A program made the position numbers and the translations under genes. From contig JAFSXN010000107.1 of assembly GCA_017444015.1 (NCBI GenBank), forward strand, positions 1-56,524: DNA of 56,524 bases, in the 5' to 3' direction. Below are positions 1 to 8,988 of this stretch, piece after piece (the first letter of the stretch is position 1; each line of letters begins with the position of its first letter). This stretch comes from Lachnospiraceae bacterium (lineage in GTDB: Bacteria > Bacillota > Clostridia > Lachnospirales > Lachnospiraceae). Below the pieces are notes generated by a model. That model saw nothing but the letters and a program-made list of their open reading frames with translations, made no database searches and had not been told where the DNA came from.

Positions 1-267
1 GGAGTCTTAGCACTTCGCAAGAAAGAATATATACCTCGCTGTGGGTTCTTACAGGCGGGGGCTATTAGGGTGCAATTTTCAAGGATGTCAATTTTGTATA
101 GGAATTAAACATCGGCGTCCTGACCCCGTGAATGGTAACCATTTGATTTCTGTAAAGCGATTTCTGTAAAGATTCCTGTTTCTCTTTCGGGTAAGAAATG
201 TTATACTAAAGATACCGGTTTTTTGTTCTATGTCGGTATAGTATGATGATTTATGGAGGAAATAAGC
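1..267. other. Non-coding left edge and leader of the sugar ABC operon
   Basis: No convincing gene is seen here. A possible sigma-A -10 (TATACT, 202-207) lies 17 bp after a poor -35 (TTTCTC, 179-184). An inverted repeat ATACCG (212-217)/CGGTAT (234-239) follows, and could be a hairpin in the leader or an operator. The ribosome binding site GGAGGA (255-260) serves the ATG at 268. The upstream operator-like repeats are listed separately. Confidence 0.5.
131..171. promoter_or_regulatory. Palindrome and 13-bp direct repeat upstream of the sugar ABC operon
   Basis: A perfect odd-length palindrome AATGGTAACCATT (131-143) is followed by two identical 13-bp copies of GATTTCTGTAAAG (145-157 and 159-171), spaced 14 bp apart. 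Their position just upstream of the candidate promoter suggests regulator binding. The palindrome core GGTAACC recurs as CGGTAACCG between the FGGY kinase and araD (11745-11753). No regulator gene is adjacent, so the factor is unknown. The motifs are seen directly; the function is inferred. Confidence 0.4.
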
Positions 268-1596
268 ATGAAAAGGAAAGTATTAAGCGCAATTCTTACG
301 TTCGCGCTGGCTGCGATGACGCTTGCCGGCTGTGCGGGAACGACGGCGGCTCCAGCAACGGATACGGCTGCGGCGCCTGTAGCGACAGAAGAGGGCGGAG
401 CCTCTGAGGACGGGGCGGTTACTCTGAAATGGGCTCTTTGGGACAAGGATACGACGGTTTATTATCAGCCGTTAATCGACGCCTATACGGCAGCGCATCC
501 CAATGTAACGATTGAAATGGTAGACCTTGGCTCTACCGATTACTCGACGGTTCTCGGAACCCAGCTTTCGGGCTCCGGCTCTGACTTTGACGTAGTTACG
601 ATCAAGGACGTTCCGGGCTATGTTACCCTTGTAAATAAGGGCGTTATCGAGCCTCTGGACGATCTGATCGCGGCGGACGGCATCGACCTTGCGAAGTACA
701 GCGGAGTTACCGATCAGGTAACGATGGACGGAAAGCTTTATGAGCTGCCCTTCCGTTCGGATATCTGGGTTCTGTTCTATAACAAGGACGTGTTCGACAA
801 GGCCGGCGTAGCTTATCCGACCAACGATATGACCTGGGATGAGTATGACAAGTTGGCCAGAGAGATCACGGATACGACCGCGGGCTCAAGAGTTTACGGA
901 GCGCATTATCATACCTGGAGAAGTACGATCCAGCTCGACGGAATCTTAGATGGACAGCATACCATTGTAGACGGAACCTATGATTTTACAAAGCCTTACT
1001 ATGAGATGGTTTTGGCTCAGCAGCAGGACGGTGTATGTATGGATTATGCTACCTTAAAGACCCAGGGTCTCCATTATTCCGCGGCGTTTGCTCAGGGCAA
1101 TATCGGAATGATGAATATGGGTTCATGGTTTATCGCTACCCTGATCCAGGGAATTGCCTCCGGTGAGTACGATGTACAGAACTGGGGCATGGTGAAGTAT
1201 CCGCATGCGGAAGGTGTTGAGCCCGGTTCGACGCTTTCGACGATTACGGGTCTCGCGATCCCGACCTCTGCTCCGAACAAGGATGCAGCCTGGGATTTCG
1301 TAAAGTTCGTATCGACCGAAGAGGGTGCCGCGGTTATGGCAAGCACGGGTAATATCCCTGCTATGACGAATCAGGAGATCGTAGACATTATTTCTCAGAT
1401 GGACGGCTTCCCGGAGGATGCCGGAGAGGCTCTGATTACCAGCCATACCTATCTTGAAATGCCTGCGAACGAGAAGTCTTCCGAAATCGAGACGGTTCTG
1501 AATGAGCAGCATGACAATATTATGAACGAGGTTTCAACGATTGACGAGGCGATCGCCGCGATGAACGAGGGTGTTCAGGCAATTTTAGCGGAATAA
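268..1596 (+). CDS. Sugar ABC transporter substrate-binding lipoprotein (CUT1 type)
   Basis: This is a 442-residue extracellular solute-binding protein (family 1, MalE/UgpB-like) that would capture an oligosaccharide for the two permeases that follow. It begins with a lipoprotein signal peptide: MKRK, a hydrophobic core, and the lipobox LAGC with Cys22. An Ala/Thr/Glu-rich linker to about residue 50 precedes the binding lobe, which starts near LKWALWDKDT. The ATG at 268 is preferred over an upstream ATG at 253 because GGAGGA (255-260) sits 7 bp before it and because it puts the signal peptide at the N-terminus. The gene is first in an operon with two permeases and three glycoside-processing genes, so the ligand is probably a glucuronate-containing oligosaccharide; this is inferred from context. 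No ATPase subunit is encoded nearby, so a shared MsmK-type ATPase elsewhere is likely. Confidence 0.9.
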   Translation: MKRKVLSAILTFALAAMTLAGCAGTTAAPATDTAAAPVATEEGGASEDGAVTLKWALWDKDTTVYYQPLIDAYTAAHPNVTIEMVDLGSTDYSTVLGTQLSGSGSDFDVVTIKDVPGYVTLVNKGVIEPLDDLIAADGIDLAKYSGVTDQVTMDGKLYELPFRSDIWVLFYNKDVFDKAGVAYPTNDMTWDEYDKLAREITDTTAGSRVYGAHYHTWRSTIQLDGILDGQHTIVDGTYDFTKPYYEMVLAQQQDGVCMDYATLKTQGLHYSAAFAQGNIGMMNMGSWFIATLIQGIASGEYDVQNWGMVKYPHAEGVEPGSTLSTITGLAIPTSAPNKDAAWDFVKFVSTEEGAAVMASTGNIPAMTNQEIVDIISQMDGFPEDAGEALITSHTYLEMPANEKSSEIETVLNEQHDNIMNEVSTIDEAIAAMNEGVQAILAE

Positions 1597-1649
1597 TATA
1601 TTCCAAATAATCGAGCAGGGGTGATGAAATTCCCCTGTGCATAAAAAAC

Positions 1650-1682
1650 AGAGGGCATCTGCTTTGTGGTAGGTGCCCTCTT
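1650..1682 (+). terminator. Hairpin between binding-protein and permease genes
   Basis: The arms GAGGGCA (1651-1657) and TGCCCTC (1674-1680) form a stem followed only by TTGAT, so termination is probably partial. Such a hairpin between a binding-protein gene and its permeases often stabilises or lowers expression so that the binding protein is made in excess. That role is inferred from other ABC operons. Confidence 0.55.
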
Positions 1683-1724
1683 GATAAGTAAGCGATAGTT
1701 ATGTTTCTAAGGAGAACGGAAACG

Positions 1725-2627
1725 ATGAATACAAAAAGCGCACAGAGAAGAAGGAGAAAGCAGGCTTTAGTCGCCTACTCGTTTATCGCGCCGAATTTTC
1801 TCGGATTTGCGATCTTTACGTTAGGTCCGATTGTTTTGGCGTTTATCATGGCGTTTGCGGAATGGGACGGAAATAATCCGATGCAGTTTATCGGGCTTCA
1901 GAACTTTACGACGCTGTTCTCGGATGACCGCTTTATGGCGGCTTTGAAGAATACGGTGGTATACAGTGTGTTTACCGTACCGCTGACGTTAGTTGTGGCG
2001 CTGTTTTTAGCGATCCTTCTGAATCAGAAGATCAAGGGCACGACCTTCTTTCGGACCGTGACCTTTTTCCCCTATGTGGCTTCGTTGGTGGCAGTTGCTG
2101 CGGTCTGGAATATGCTGTTTACGCCGTCAGAGGAGGGTCTTGTCAACCAGCTTCTGATCAAGATCGGAATGGAGCCCTCAAAGTGGGCGGCCTCGCCGAA
2201 TACGGTAATACTGACGATTGTCCTTTTCTCGATCTGGAAAAACATGGGATATTATATGGTCATCTACCTGGCGGGACTTCAGGGGATCAGCGAGGATCTT
2301 TACGAAGCAGCGGCTCTGGATGGGGCCAACGCGACGCAGAAGTTCTGGTATGTGACTCTGCCTCAGCTCAAGCCGACGACTTTCTTTGTTTCCGTTATGC
2401 TGACGATCAACTGCTTCAAGATTTACGACATCGTCTATATGTTGGCAGGAGGCTCCAACGGTGTGGTAAACAAGAGCGCCATCGTTCTGGTCTACTATAT
2501 CTATGAGGAAGCCTTCCGAAACTGGAAGCTAGGACGGGCTTCGGCGGCAGCGCTGGTACTGTTTGCGATCGTTCTTGTCATTACCCTGATCCAGTTTAGG
2601 GGCGAGAAGAATTACGCGAACGATTAA
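1725..2627 (+). CDS. Sugar ABC transporter permease, MalF/UgpA type
   Basis: This 300-residue inner-membrane permease has about six hydrophobic segments and is the first of the two CUT1 permeases. The EAA loop that docks the ATPase is visible as EAAALDGA followed by LPQLKP, about residues 190-210. The start at 1725 is chosen because AAGGAG (1709-1714) lies 10 bp upstream; an earlier in-frame ATG at 1701 has no ribosome binding site. It is separated from the binding-protein gene by a hairpin, and the next permease follows within 15 bp. It should form a heterodimeric channel with the product of 2642-3478. Confidence 0.92.
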   Translation: MNTKSAQRRRRKQALVAYSFIAPNFLGFAIFTLGPIVLAFIMAFAEWDGNNPMQFIGLQNFTTLFSDDRFMAALKNTVVYSVFTVPLTLVVALFLAILLNQKIKGTTFFRTVTFFPYVASLVAVAAVWNMLFTPSEEGLVNQLLIKIGMEPSKWAASPNTVILTIVLFSIWKNMGYYMVIYLAGLQGISEDLYEAAALDGANATQKFWYVTLPQLKPTTFFVSVMLTINCFKIYDIVYMLAGGSNGVVNKSAIVLVYYIYEEAFRNWKLGRASAAALVLFAIVLVITLIQFRGEKNYAND

Positions 2628-2641
2628 GGGGGGTGAAGAGA

Positions 2642-3478
2642 ATGGAAAGCAAATCTACGAACCGTGCCATCGGGCATACGATCATTTATATTCTCCTGAT
2701 CCTCCTGACGGTGATCATGCTGGTGCCATTTTTATGGATGTTGAGTGCTTCGGTCAAGATGAATAAGGACATCTTTGTGATTCCTTACGAGTGGCTGACG
2801 AAGGAACCGAAGTGGAGCAACTATATTGATATCTGGACAAGGATACCGCTTGCGAAATACGCGCTGAATACGCTGAAGCTGACGATCATCGTAACGCTGT
2901 TACAGATCCTGACCTCCAGCTTTGCGGCCTACGCTTTTTCGAAGCTGGAATTCAAGGGCAGAAAAACTCTGTTTTTAGCTTATATCGCGACGATCGCCGT
3001 TCCCTGGCAGGTCTATATGGTCCCGCAGTTTATGTTTATGCGAAGCCTGGGGCTTGCGGATACGCACCTTGCGATCATTATTTTACAGGCCTTTTCCGCG
3101 TTTGGTGTCTTTCTGATGCGGCAGTTTTATGAAGGGATCCCGGATTCCCTTTGCGAAGCGGCAAGAATCGACGGGATGAGCGAGTATCAGATCTACGCGA
3201 AGATTATGCTCCCTCTCAGCAAGCCGGCGCTTTCGACGTTGGTTATCTTTACCTTTGTAAATACCTGGAACGATTTTCTGGGGCCCTTGATCTATCTGAC
3301 AACGGACTCCAAGAAGACGCTGCAGATCGGAATCAAGATGTTTATTTCTCAGTATTCGGCGGAGTACGGGTTAATTATGGCGGCCTCGGTGATCTCCCTG
3401 ATCCCGGTGCTGATCGTTTTTATGGCGCTGCAAAAATACTTCGTGGCAGGAATCACAACCGGGGCGGTTAAGGGTTAG
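2642..3478 (+). CDS. Sugar ABC transporter permease, MalG/UgpE type
   Basis: This is the 278-residue second permease of the CUT1 importer. It has six predicted membrane segments and the EAA loop CEAARIDGMSEYQIYAKI followed by MLPLSKP in the C-terminal half. The ATG at 2642 is preferred to an in-frame GTG at 2633 because the purine-rich AAGGGGGG run (2625-2632) then sits 9 bp upstream. It follows the partner permease closely and is followed by a 13-bp inverted repeat and the GH88 gene. Confidence 0.9.
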   Translation: MESKSTNRAIGHTIIYILLILLTVIMLVPFLWMLSASVKMNKDIFVIPYEWLTKEPKWSNYIDIWTRIPLAKYALNTLKLTIIVTLLQILTSSFAAYAFSKLEFKGRKTLFLAYIATIAVPWQVYMVPQFMFMRSLGLADTHLAIIILQAFSAFGVFLMRQFYEGIPDSLCEAARIDGMSEYQIYAKIMLPLSKPALSTLVIFTFVNTWNDFLGPLIYLTTDSKKTLQIGIKMFISQYSAEYGLIMAASVISLIPVLIVFMALQKYFVAGITTGAVKG

Positions 3479-3487
3479 ATCGACATG

Positions 3488-3547
3488 GATCGACATTTCC
3501 TCTCAGTAATTACCGAGTTGAAGGTATTCGAAGGGGAAATGTCGATC
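3488..3547. repeat. Perfect 13-bp inverted repeat with a 34-nt loop
   Basis: The left arm GATCGACATTTCC (3488-3500) and right arm GGAAATGTCGATC (3535-3547) are exact complements. They fill most of the gap between the transporter and the GH88 gene. There is no T-tract, so this is not a classical terminator. It could be an RNA-processing or attenuation hairpin, or an operator pair. Confidence 0.6.
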
Positions 3548-3584
3548 AGTCGAACAAAGTCAACATAGCTTTTCGTCAGGAGGA

Positions 3585-4880
3585 GTGTGGATAGACTTTG
3601 TGAGACCCCCGGAAAAGATTTACGTAACGAATACCTTAACAAATATTAATTGGAACTTTTGGAGACAGACAGATTTGAATAAATGGATAGATAAGAAAGA
3701 AATATGGGATTACCCCTCCCTCCCCCCCTCTGAGGCGGAGGAAGCCCTGTCACTCTGCGTATCTCAGCTCCTGCATTATCTTCCTGAGTTTACGGAAGCC
3801 TTTCCCGGTCCTGCAAGCATCGGCGGATTCTACCGACCCGGACCGAATAAAGGCTGGACCACCGGCTTTTATACCGGAGAGCTATGGTTAGCCTATGAAT
3901 ATACAAAGGTCCCTGAGGAGAAGCAGGCTCTGTTAAACGCCGGAAATATACAGGTCAAATCTTTCCTTGAGCGGATCAGAAAGCGAGAGGATGTGGATCA
4001 TCACGATATGGGCTTTCTGTTCAGCCCCTCCTGCGTCGCAGCATATAAGCTGACCGGCTCGAAGGAGGGAAGAGAGGCGGCGATCCTTGCCGCGGACCAG
4101 CTTCTGACCCGTTTTCAGCCAGTCGGACAGTTCCTTCAGGCGTGGGGAGCGATGGATGCGCCGGATAACTACCGGTTCATCATCGACTGCCTGTTAAATC
4201 TGCCTCTTCTGTACTGGGCGAATCAAGAGACAGGGGATGAGAAATACAAAATAATTGCCGAGCAGCATATCCATACGGCGATGAAGTACGTCATAAGAGA
4301 GGATTCCTCTACCTGGCATACGGTGTTTATGGATCCGAAGACCGGTGGTTTTGATCACGGCGCGACCTGTCAGGGCTATCAGGACGGCTCTGCCTGGACG
4401 AGAGGACAGGCCTGGGGGATCTATGGATGCGCTGCCGCTTACCGCTATACCGGGCGGGAGGAATATATCGGCTATTTTAAAAGAGTAGCCGCCTATTTTC
4501 TGGAGCATCTGCCGGAGGATCTCTGTCCGTTCTGGGATCTGACCTTTGGGGACGGAGACGGGTCTGCGGAGCCGAGAGATTCCTCTTCCGCGGTGATCGC
4601 CGCCTGCGGAATGTTAGAAATGGGGAAATATCTGGATACAAAGGAAGCGGAGTATTACCGGGGGATCGCCGGACGGCTGTTAAAGAGCATTACGGATCAT
4701 TATCAGGTAAAGAATGACGGGATCGCAAACGGACGGCTCCTTCACGGAACCTATTCGAAGAAAACCCCGTACAATACCTGTACCGAGGAGGGGGTCGATG
4801 AGTGTGTGATCTGGGGCGATTACTATTTTATGGAGGCGCTGACCGGGCTCCTTTCTCCGGACTGGGTACAGTACTGGTAA
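3585..4880 (+). CDS. GH88 unsaturated glucuronyl hydrolase
   Basis: The product is about 431 residues and belongs to glycoside hydrolase family 88, cytoplasmic enzymes that remove the 4,5-unsaturated uronic acid left by polysaccharide lyases. The two catalytic aspartates of the family are recognisable: Asp141 in HHDMGF and Asp201 in RFIIDCLLN. Their spacing of 60 matches Asp88/Asp149 of the Bacillus enzyme. GFYTGELWLA and GSAWTRGQAWGIYG are further (alpha/alpha)6-barrel signatures. The start is unresolved: GTG at 3585 is only 1 bp from AGGAGG (3578-3583), and GTG at 3600 is 16 bp away. No signal peptide is seen. The transporter upstream and beta-glucuronidase downstream support a role in glucuronide breakdown. 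GH105 is a close alternative, but the HHDMGF motif favours GH88. Confidence 0.85.
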   Translation: MWIDFVRPPEKIYVTNTLTNINWNFWRQTDLNKWIDKKEIWDYPSLPPSEAEEALSLCVSQLLHYLPEFTEAFPGPASIGGFYRPGPNKGWTTGFYTGELWLAYEYTKVPEEKQALLNAGNIQVKSFLERIRKREDVDHHDMGFLFSPSCVAAYKLTGSKEGREAAILAADQLLTRFQPVGQFLQAWGAMDAPDNYRFIIDCLLNLPLLYWANQETGDEKYKIIAEQHIHTAMKYVIREDSSTWHTVFMDPKTGGFDHGATCQGYQDGSAWTRGQAWGIYGCAAAYRYTGREEYIGYFKRVAAYFLEHLPEDLCPFWDLTFGDGDGSAEPRDSSSAVIAACGMLEMGKYLDTKEAEYYRGIAGRLLKSITDHYQVKNDGIANGRLLHGTYSKKTPYNTCTEEGVDECVIWGDYYFMEALTGLLSPDWVQYW

Positions 4881-4942
4881 GGAGATGCGACTTCCGGCCG
4901 CCCTCAACCGAGGTTCAGGAGGGAAGCGCACAGATTTGATTG

Positions 4943-7012
4943 ATGAATATGGGATATAAACCGGACAATTTAGATTACAGGCTGAGTCCGTATACGGGAT
5001 TGACGAGGGATAGCTGGATCAGAGCGGGAAAGTATCTGCTTACCGGGATCTTTTCCGGCCTGAAGTCTGAAGATGCTCCGATCGTACTGGCAAGAACAGA
5101 GACGGAGATCACCTATCCCCATAAAAACGCGTCTAAGGAGCAGCAGAGCGCAGAAAGAAAAGCGGAGATCTTTGAGGGATTGTGCCGCTCTTTTTTCATT
5201 GCCTCCGTTCTGATCCGGGAAGAGCCGGAGCTTACGATCTGCGGGATCGGGGTCAGGGATTATTATAAAAAGCATATTCTTTACGCCCTGACGAAGAAGG
5301 ACAGCGAAGAATACGTCGGAACGCACGAAGAGATCGCCGCTTTGCGTAAAGAGAACAATCCCTTTCGGCCATACCAGCAAACGGTGGAGACGGGGGGACT
5401 TGTGATCGGTCTTCAGATCAGTAAGGAGGTATTCTGGGAGCTGTATTCCGAGGAGGAGAAGACGTCGATTGCTGCCTTTATCGACAGCTATGCCTCAGCC
5501 AACACCGTTCCAAACAACTGGCGGCTTTTTAATATGCTGGCGCTTGCCTTTCTTCATAATAACGGGTTTACAATCAATCCTGAGGTCATGGCGGAGCATG
5601 CGGCTTCGGTTTTATCCTGGTACGCGGGGGATGGATGGTATCGGGACGGACAATGCTTTGACTATTACTCCTGCTGGGCGTTTAATCTCTACGGGCCGAT
5701 CTGGTGTGACTGGTACGGGTATCGGGAGATGCCGGAGCTTGCGGAGCGCTTTGCGGAGAATTCAAACTGTCTTATGGATAGCTTCCCCGACCTGTTTGAC
5801 CGGGACGGCTTTGTGAATATGTGGGGCAGGAGCATGATCTACCGCAACGCTTTAACGGGAGCGTTTACAGGAAATCTGCTCTTAAAAAATCCGGCGATTT
5901 CCCCGGGACTTGCCCGGAGGATCTCTTCCGGGGCGCTTCTGCAGTTTCTGAGCAGAGATGATTTTCTGGATCACGGGATCCCGGCCTTAGGCTTCTATGG
6001 ACAGTTCTCCCCTCTGATCCAGCCTTATTCCTGCACGGAATCTCCGTATTGGCTGGGGAAAGCCTTTTTATGTCTGTATTTTTCAAAGGAGCATCCCTTC
6101 TGGAGCGCCCGGGAGGAAAACGGAAGCTGGAGCGGCCTTGCGGAGAATAAGGTTAAGGAAACCGTACTCGATGCGCCGGGACTTGTTTTTACGAATCATC
6201 AGGCAAACGGAGAGACGATCTTAAGAAGCGCGAAGGTCTTAAAGGAACCGGGGGATCGGGAAGGCCTGTGGAATTACGGCAAGCTCTGCTACAATACAAA
6301 ATATCCGTGGGAAGCGGGAGAAAAATCGGTTGAAGCCCAGCAGTATGTTTTGCAGAGTCTGACGGACGAAAGCTTAAAACGCGCAAATGTAACATTCTAC
6401 GGAGGAGTCCGGGAGGGGGTCCTTTACCGGAAGCAATACTTTAACTTTCGTCTGTCCGAGGAATGGCACTGGCTGGAAGCGGTATCTTTGGCTGATTTTC
6501 CGGCTCCTCTCGGGATCATAAGATGCGACCGCTTTCATATCGCGAAACGGCCGATGAAGATTCTTCTGGGAGCCTACGGCTTTCCGGATAACGGCACAGA
6601 GCTTGAGGAAAAAGCCTGCGAAGACGCAAAGGCGCTTGTGCTTAAGGGAACGGATCATATGGGAAGACCGAAAAGACTGGCTATGACGATCTTCGGAGGA
6701 TTTAAGGGACTGGGATTTGTCAGGCGTAAGGGAACCAACCCGGACTCGGAAAGCTCTGTTGTCGTATATGCGGAGGGGCAGCTTATGAATCAATATGATG
6801 CTTCGGAGCCCTGTGCCTTTTTGTCCCAGGTCATTACGCTTGATGAGGAGCGCGATTTTACAGAGGAGGAGATGTTTCCGATTCGAAAGATATCGTACGG
6901 CGATATGTTTTTATACGGAAGCGGCTGCCACGGGCCAATCGAGCTTACGCTTCGTGACGGGACGACTCGCATCATTGATTATTCCGGACTGGAAGGAATG
7001 CTTTGCCTGTAA
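4943..7012 (+). CDS. DUF2264 domain-containing protein
   Basis: This is a cytoplasmic protein of about 689 residues without a signal peptide. The N-terminal half matches my memory of DUF2264, expected to be an (alpha/alpha)-toroid, with LSPYTGLTRDSW near the start and WYAGDGWYRDGQCFDYYS near residue 230. The C-terminal half is beta-rich and may be a supersandwich. DUF2264 proteins occur in uronic-acid polysaccharide loci, and I recall some being placed in CAZy family GH154 (beta-glucuronidase-like); this should be verified. The ATG at 4943 directly follows an in-frame TTG. AGGAGGG (4917-4923) lies unusually far upstream, so translation may be weak or coupled. The gene sits between GH88 and GH2 genes on the same strand. 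Confidence 0.75.
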   Translation: MNMGYKPDNLDYRLSPYTGLTRDSWIRAGKYLLTGIFSGLKSEDAPIVLARTETEITYPHKNASKEQQSAERKAEIFEGLCRSFFIASVLIREEPELTICGIGVRDYYKKHILYALTKKDSEEYVGTHEEIAALRKENNPFRPYQQTVETGGLVIGLQISKEVFWELYSEEEKTSIAAFIDSYASANTVPNNWRLFNMLALAFLHNNGFTINPEVMAEHAASVLSWYAGDGWYRDGQCFDYYSCWAFNLYGPIWCDWYGYREMPELAERFAENSNCLMDSFPDLFDRDGFVNMWGRSMIYRNALTGAFTGNLLLKNPAISPGLARRISSGALLQFLSRDDFLDHGIPALGFYGQFSPLIQPYSCTESPYWLGKAFLCLYFSKEHPFWSAREENGSWSGLAENKVKETVLDAPGLVFTNHQANGETILRSAKVLKEPGDREGLWNYGKLCYNTKYPWEAGEKSVEAQQYVLQSLTDESLKRANVTFYGGVREGVLYRKQYFNFRLSEEWHWLEAVSLADFPAPLGIIRCDRFHIAKRPMKILLGAYGFPDNGTELEEKACEDAKALVLKGTDHMGRPKRLAMTIFGGFKGLGFVRRKGTNPDSESSVVVYAEGQLMNQYDASEPCAFLSQVITLDEERDFTEEEMFPIRKISYGDMFLYGSGCHGPIELTLRDGTTRIIDYSGLEGMLCL

Positions 7013-7077
7013 GGGTCTTCCGGAACGTAAAAACTATGTTTCAAGACTCACTATGATCTTGTTTTTAAGGAGAAAAT

Positions 7078-8988
7078 ATGTATCCACAGGAAAACGGCAG
7101 CAGAGGGATAATCTGGCTGGACGGGATATGGAATTTTAAGGCGGACGATGGGTCGGCAGAGGAGGCGCATTGGGAACGGGAGTTTCCGAGAGAGTGCGAG
7201 GGACTGTATGTACCGGCTTCCTATAACGATCAGAGAGAGGAAAAGCGCTACCGCTTTGACCGGATGAAGGTATATTACCACCGGGATGTCGTTATTCCGA
7301 GGGTTTATGAGGGACAGCGCCTGGTCCTGCGGTTTGACGCGGTGGCGCATAATGCGGAGGTTTATCTGAACGGAGAGCTTCTGTGCAGCCACCGGGGAGG
7401 TTTCCTGCCCTTTGAGGCAGAGATCACGGACCTGGTCAGAGTCGGAGAGCCCTTTGAGCTTACGGTTGTCGCCGACAATCGGATCGATCATTCGACTTTG
7501 CCGGTTGGGAACGAGGAGGGGAGCGCTTTTTTCGGGTCGGATAACGCACAGGTCCCGGCAGTCCGGGAGGCGAAAAAATGGCGCGGTGAGCTGAATCTTC
7601 CGAATTTTGATTTTTTTAATTACTGCGGGATCAACCGGCACGTTCGGATCTGTTCGACACCGCTTCACTACATTGAGGATCTGACGATCGTGACGAAGGT
7701 TACGGAGCGGGAGGCGGCTGTTTCCTATGAGGTAAAGACCGGAAGTTCACGGATCGTCACAGAGGACAGAGCGGATACCAGCACAAATAGAGCCGTATCC
7801 GCAAGGAGTAACTGCCCGGATACAGAAAACGCCACAGGTACTGCGTCAAACGATCCGGACCGGCGCGTTTTCGTGACACTGCTTGACCGGGAGGGAGCGA
7901 TCGTTGCGCAGAGTGAGGGAGAGCGGGGCGAGCTTACGGTACCTGAGCCCAGACTCTGGGAGCCGTATCCCGGAGATCCCTACCTCTATCGGATGTATGT
8001 GACCTATGGGTCGGATGAATATGTCGAGGAGTTCGGGATCCGAACGATCGAGGTAAGGGATCAGAAATTTCTTATCAACGGAAAGCCTTTTTATTTCAAA
8101 GGCTTCGGAAAGCATGAGGACTTTTATATCCGCGGCCGCGGGGTCAATGAGCTGTTAAATGTCAAGGATGTAAGCCTTTTGCACTGGATCGGGGCCAATT
8201 CCTTCCGTACCAGCCATTATCCGTATGCGGAGGAGATGTACCAGCTCTGCGACAGGGAGGGGATCGTTATCATCGACGAGACTCCCGCGGTCGGGATCGG
8301 GGCGGGAGCGCAGACCGATCCCTATAAGACAATGCCGATCAGAGACTATCATAAAGAGGTCCTGAAAACGATGATCGCCAGGGATAAAAACCATCCAAGC
8401 GTCATTTTGTGGAGTCTCGGAAACGAGCCGGATACGGAAAATTTTCCCGAGAGCGCTCTGACATACTGGAGTGATCTGTATGAATATGCCCACGCGCTGG
8501 ACCCGCAAAACCGGCCCGTGACCTTTGTTTGCTGTCAGAACGATTATACGAAGGATCTGGTTACCAGAACCATGGATGTCGTCTGTATCAACCGGTATTA
8601 CGGCTGGTACAATCTGTCCGGCGATATCGAGGCTGCCTGCTATGCCTGGAATCGAGAGCTGGATTTCTGGGAGGGGCTCGATAAGCCGGTTATGGTAACG
8701 GAGTACGGGTGCGACGCTCTTCCGGGAAACCACGGGGTCAACGGAGAAATGTTTACCGAGGAATATCAGGAAGAATACTACCGAAGGATCGATCGGGTAT
8801 TCGATCAGAGGTCCTTCTTTATCGGCGAGCATTGCTGGTGCTTTGCGGACTTTGGGACGATCCAGGGCGTTATGCGGCCGGACGGCAACCGCAAGGGGAT
8901 CTTTACCAGAGAGAGAAGGCCGAAGCTCGCCGCTCATTTTCTTAAAGAGCGGTGGGAAGCGATCCCGAATTTCGGTTATAAGGAGTAA
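7078..8988 (+). CDS. uidA: Beta-glucuronidase (glycoside hydrolase family 2)
   Basis: This 636-residue GH2 enzyme hydrolyses beta-glucuronides. The acid/base Glu450 lies in GNEPDT and the nucleophile Glu542 in VTEYGCD; the spacing matches Glu413/Glu504 of the E. coli enzyme. The NxK motif that recognises the glucuronate carboxylate is present as Asn604-Arg-Lys606 in GNRKGIFTRERRPK, which separates true beta-glucuronidases from beta-galactosidases. The N-terminal jelly roll begins with WLDGIWNFK. A Ser/Thr/Asn-rich insertion of about 30 residues (roughly 225-260) in the immunoglobulin-like domain explains the extra length over E. coli UidA (603). AAGGAG lies just before the ATG. There is no signal peptide, so it acts on imported substrates. 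It is last of the operon and overlaps a convergent gene by 13 bp. Confidence 0.95.
   Translation: MYPQENGSRGIIWLDGIWNFKADDGSAEEAHWEREFPRECEGLYVPASYNDQREEKRYRFDRMKVYYHRDVVIPRVYEGQRLVLRFDAVAHNAEVYLNGELLCSHRGGFLPFEAEITDLVRVGEPFELTVVADNRIDHSTLPVGNEEGSAFFGSDNAQVPAVREAKKWRGELNLPNFDFFNYCGINRHVRICSTPLHYIEDLTIVTKVTEREAAVSYEVKTGSSRIVTEDRADTSTNRAVSARSNCPDTENATGTASNDPDRRVFVTLLDREGAIVAQSEGERGELTVPEPRLWEPYPGDPYLYRMYVTYGSDEYVEEFGIRTIEVRDQKFLINGKPFYFKGFGKHEDFYIRGRGVNELLNVKDVSLLHWIGANSFRTSHYPYAEEMYQLCDREGIVIIDETPAVGIGAGAQTDPYKTMPIRDYHKEVLKTMIARDKNHPSVILWSLGNEPDTENFPESALTYWSDLYEYAHALDPQNRPVTFVCCQNDYTKDLVTRTMDVVCINRYYGWYNLSGDIEAACYAWNRELDFWEGLDKPVMVTEYGCDALPGNHGVNGEMFTEEYQEEYYRRIDRVFDQRSFFIGEHCWCFADFGTIQGVMRPDGNRKGIFTRERRPKLAAHFLKERWEAIPNFGYKE

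Noticed and set aside
151-164. TGTAAAGCGATTTC as a catabolite-repression (cre) site
   Set aside because: The central CG is shifted by one position and the right half does not match the consensus WTGNNARCGNWWWCAW.
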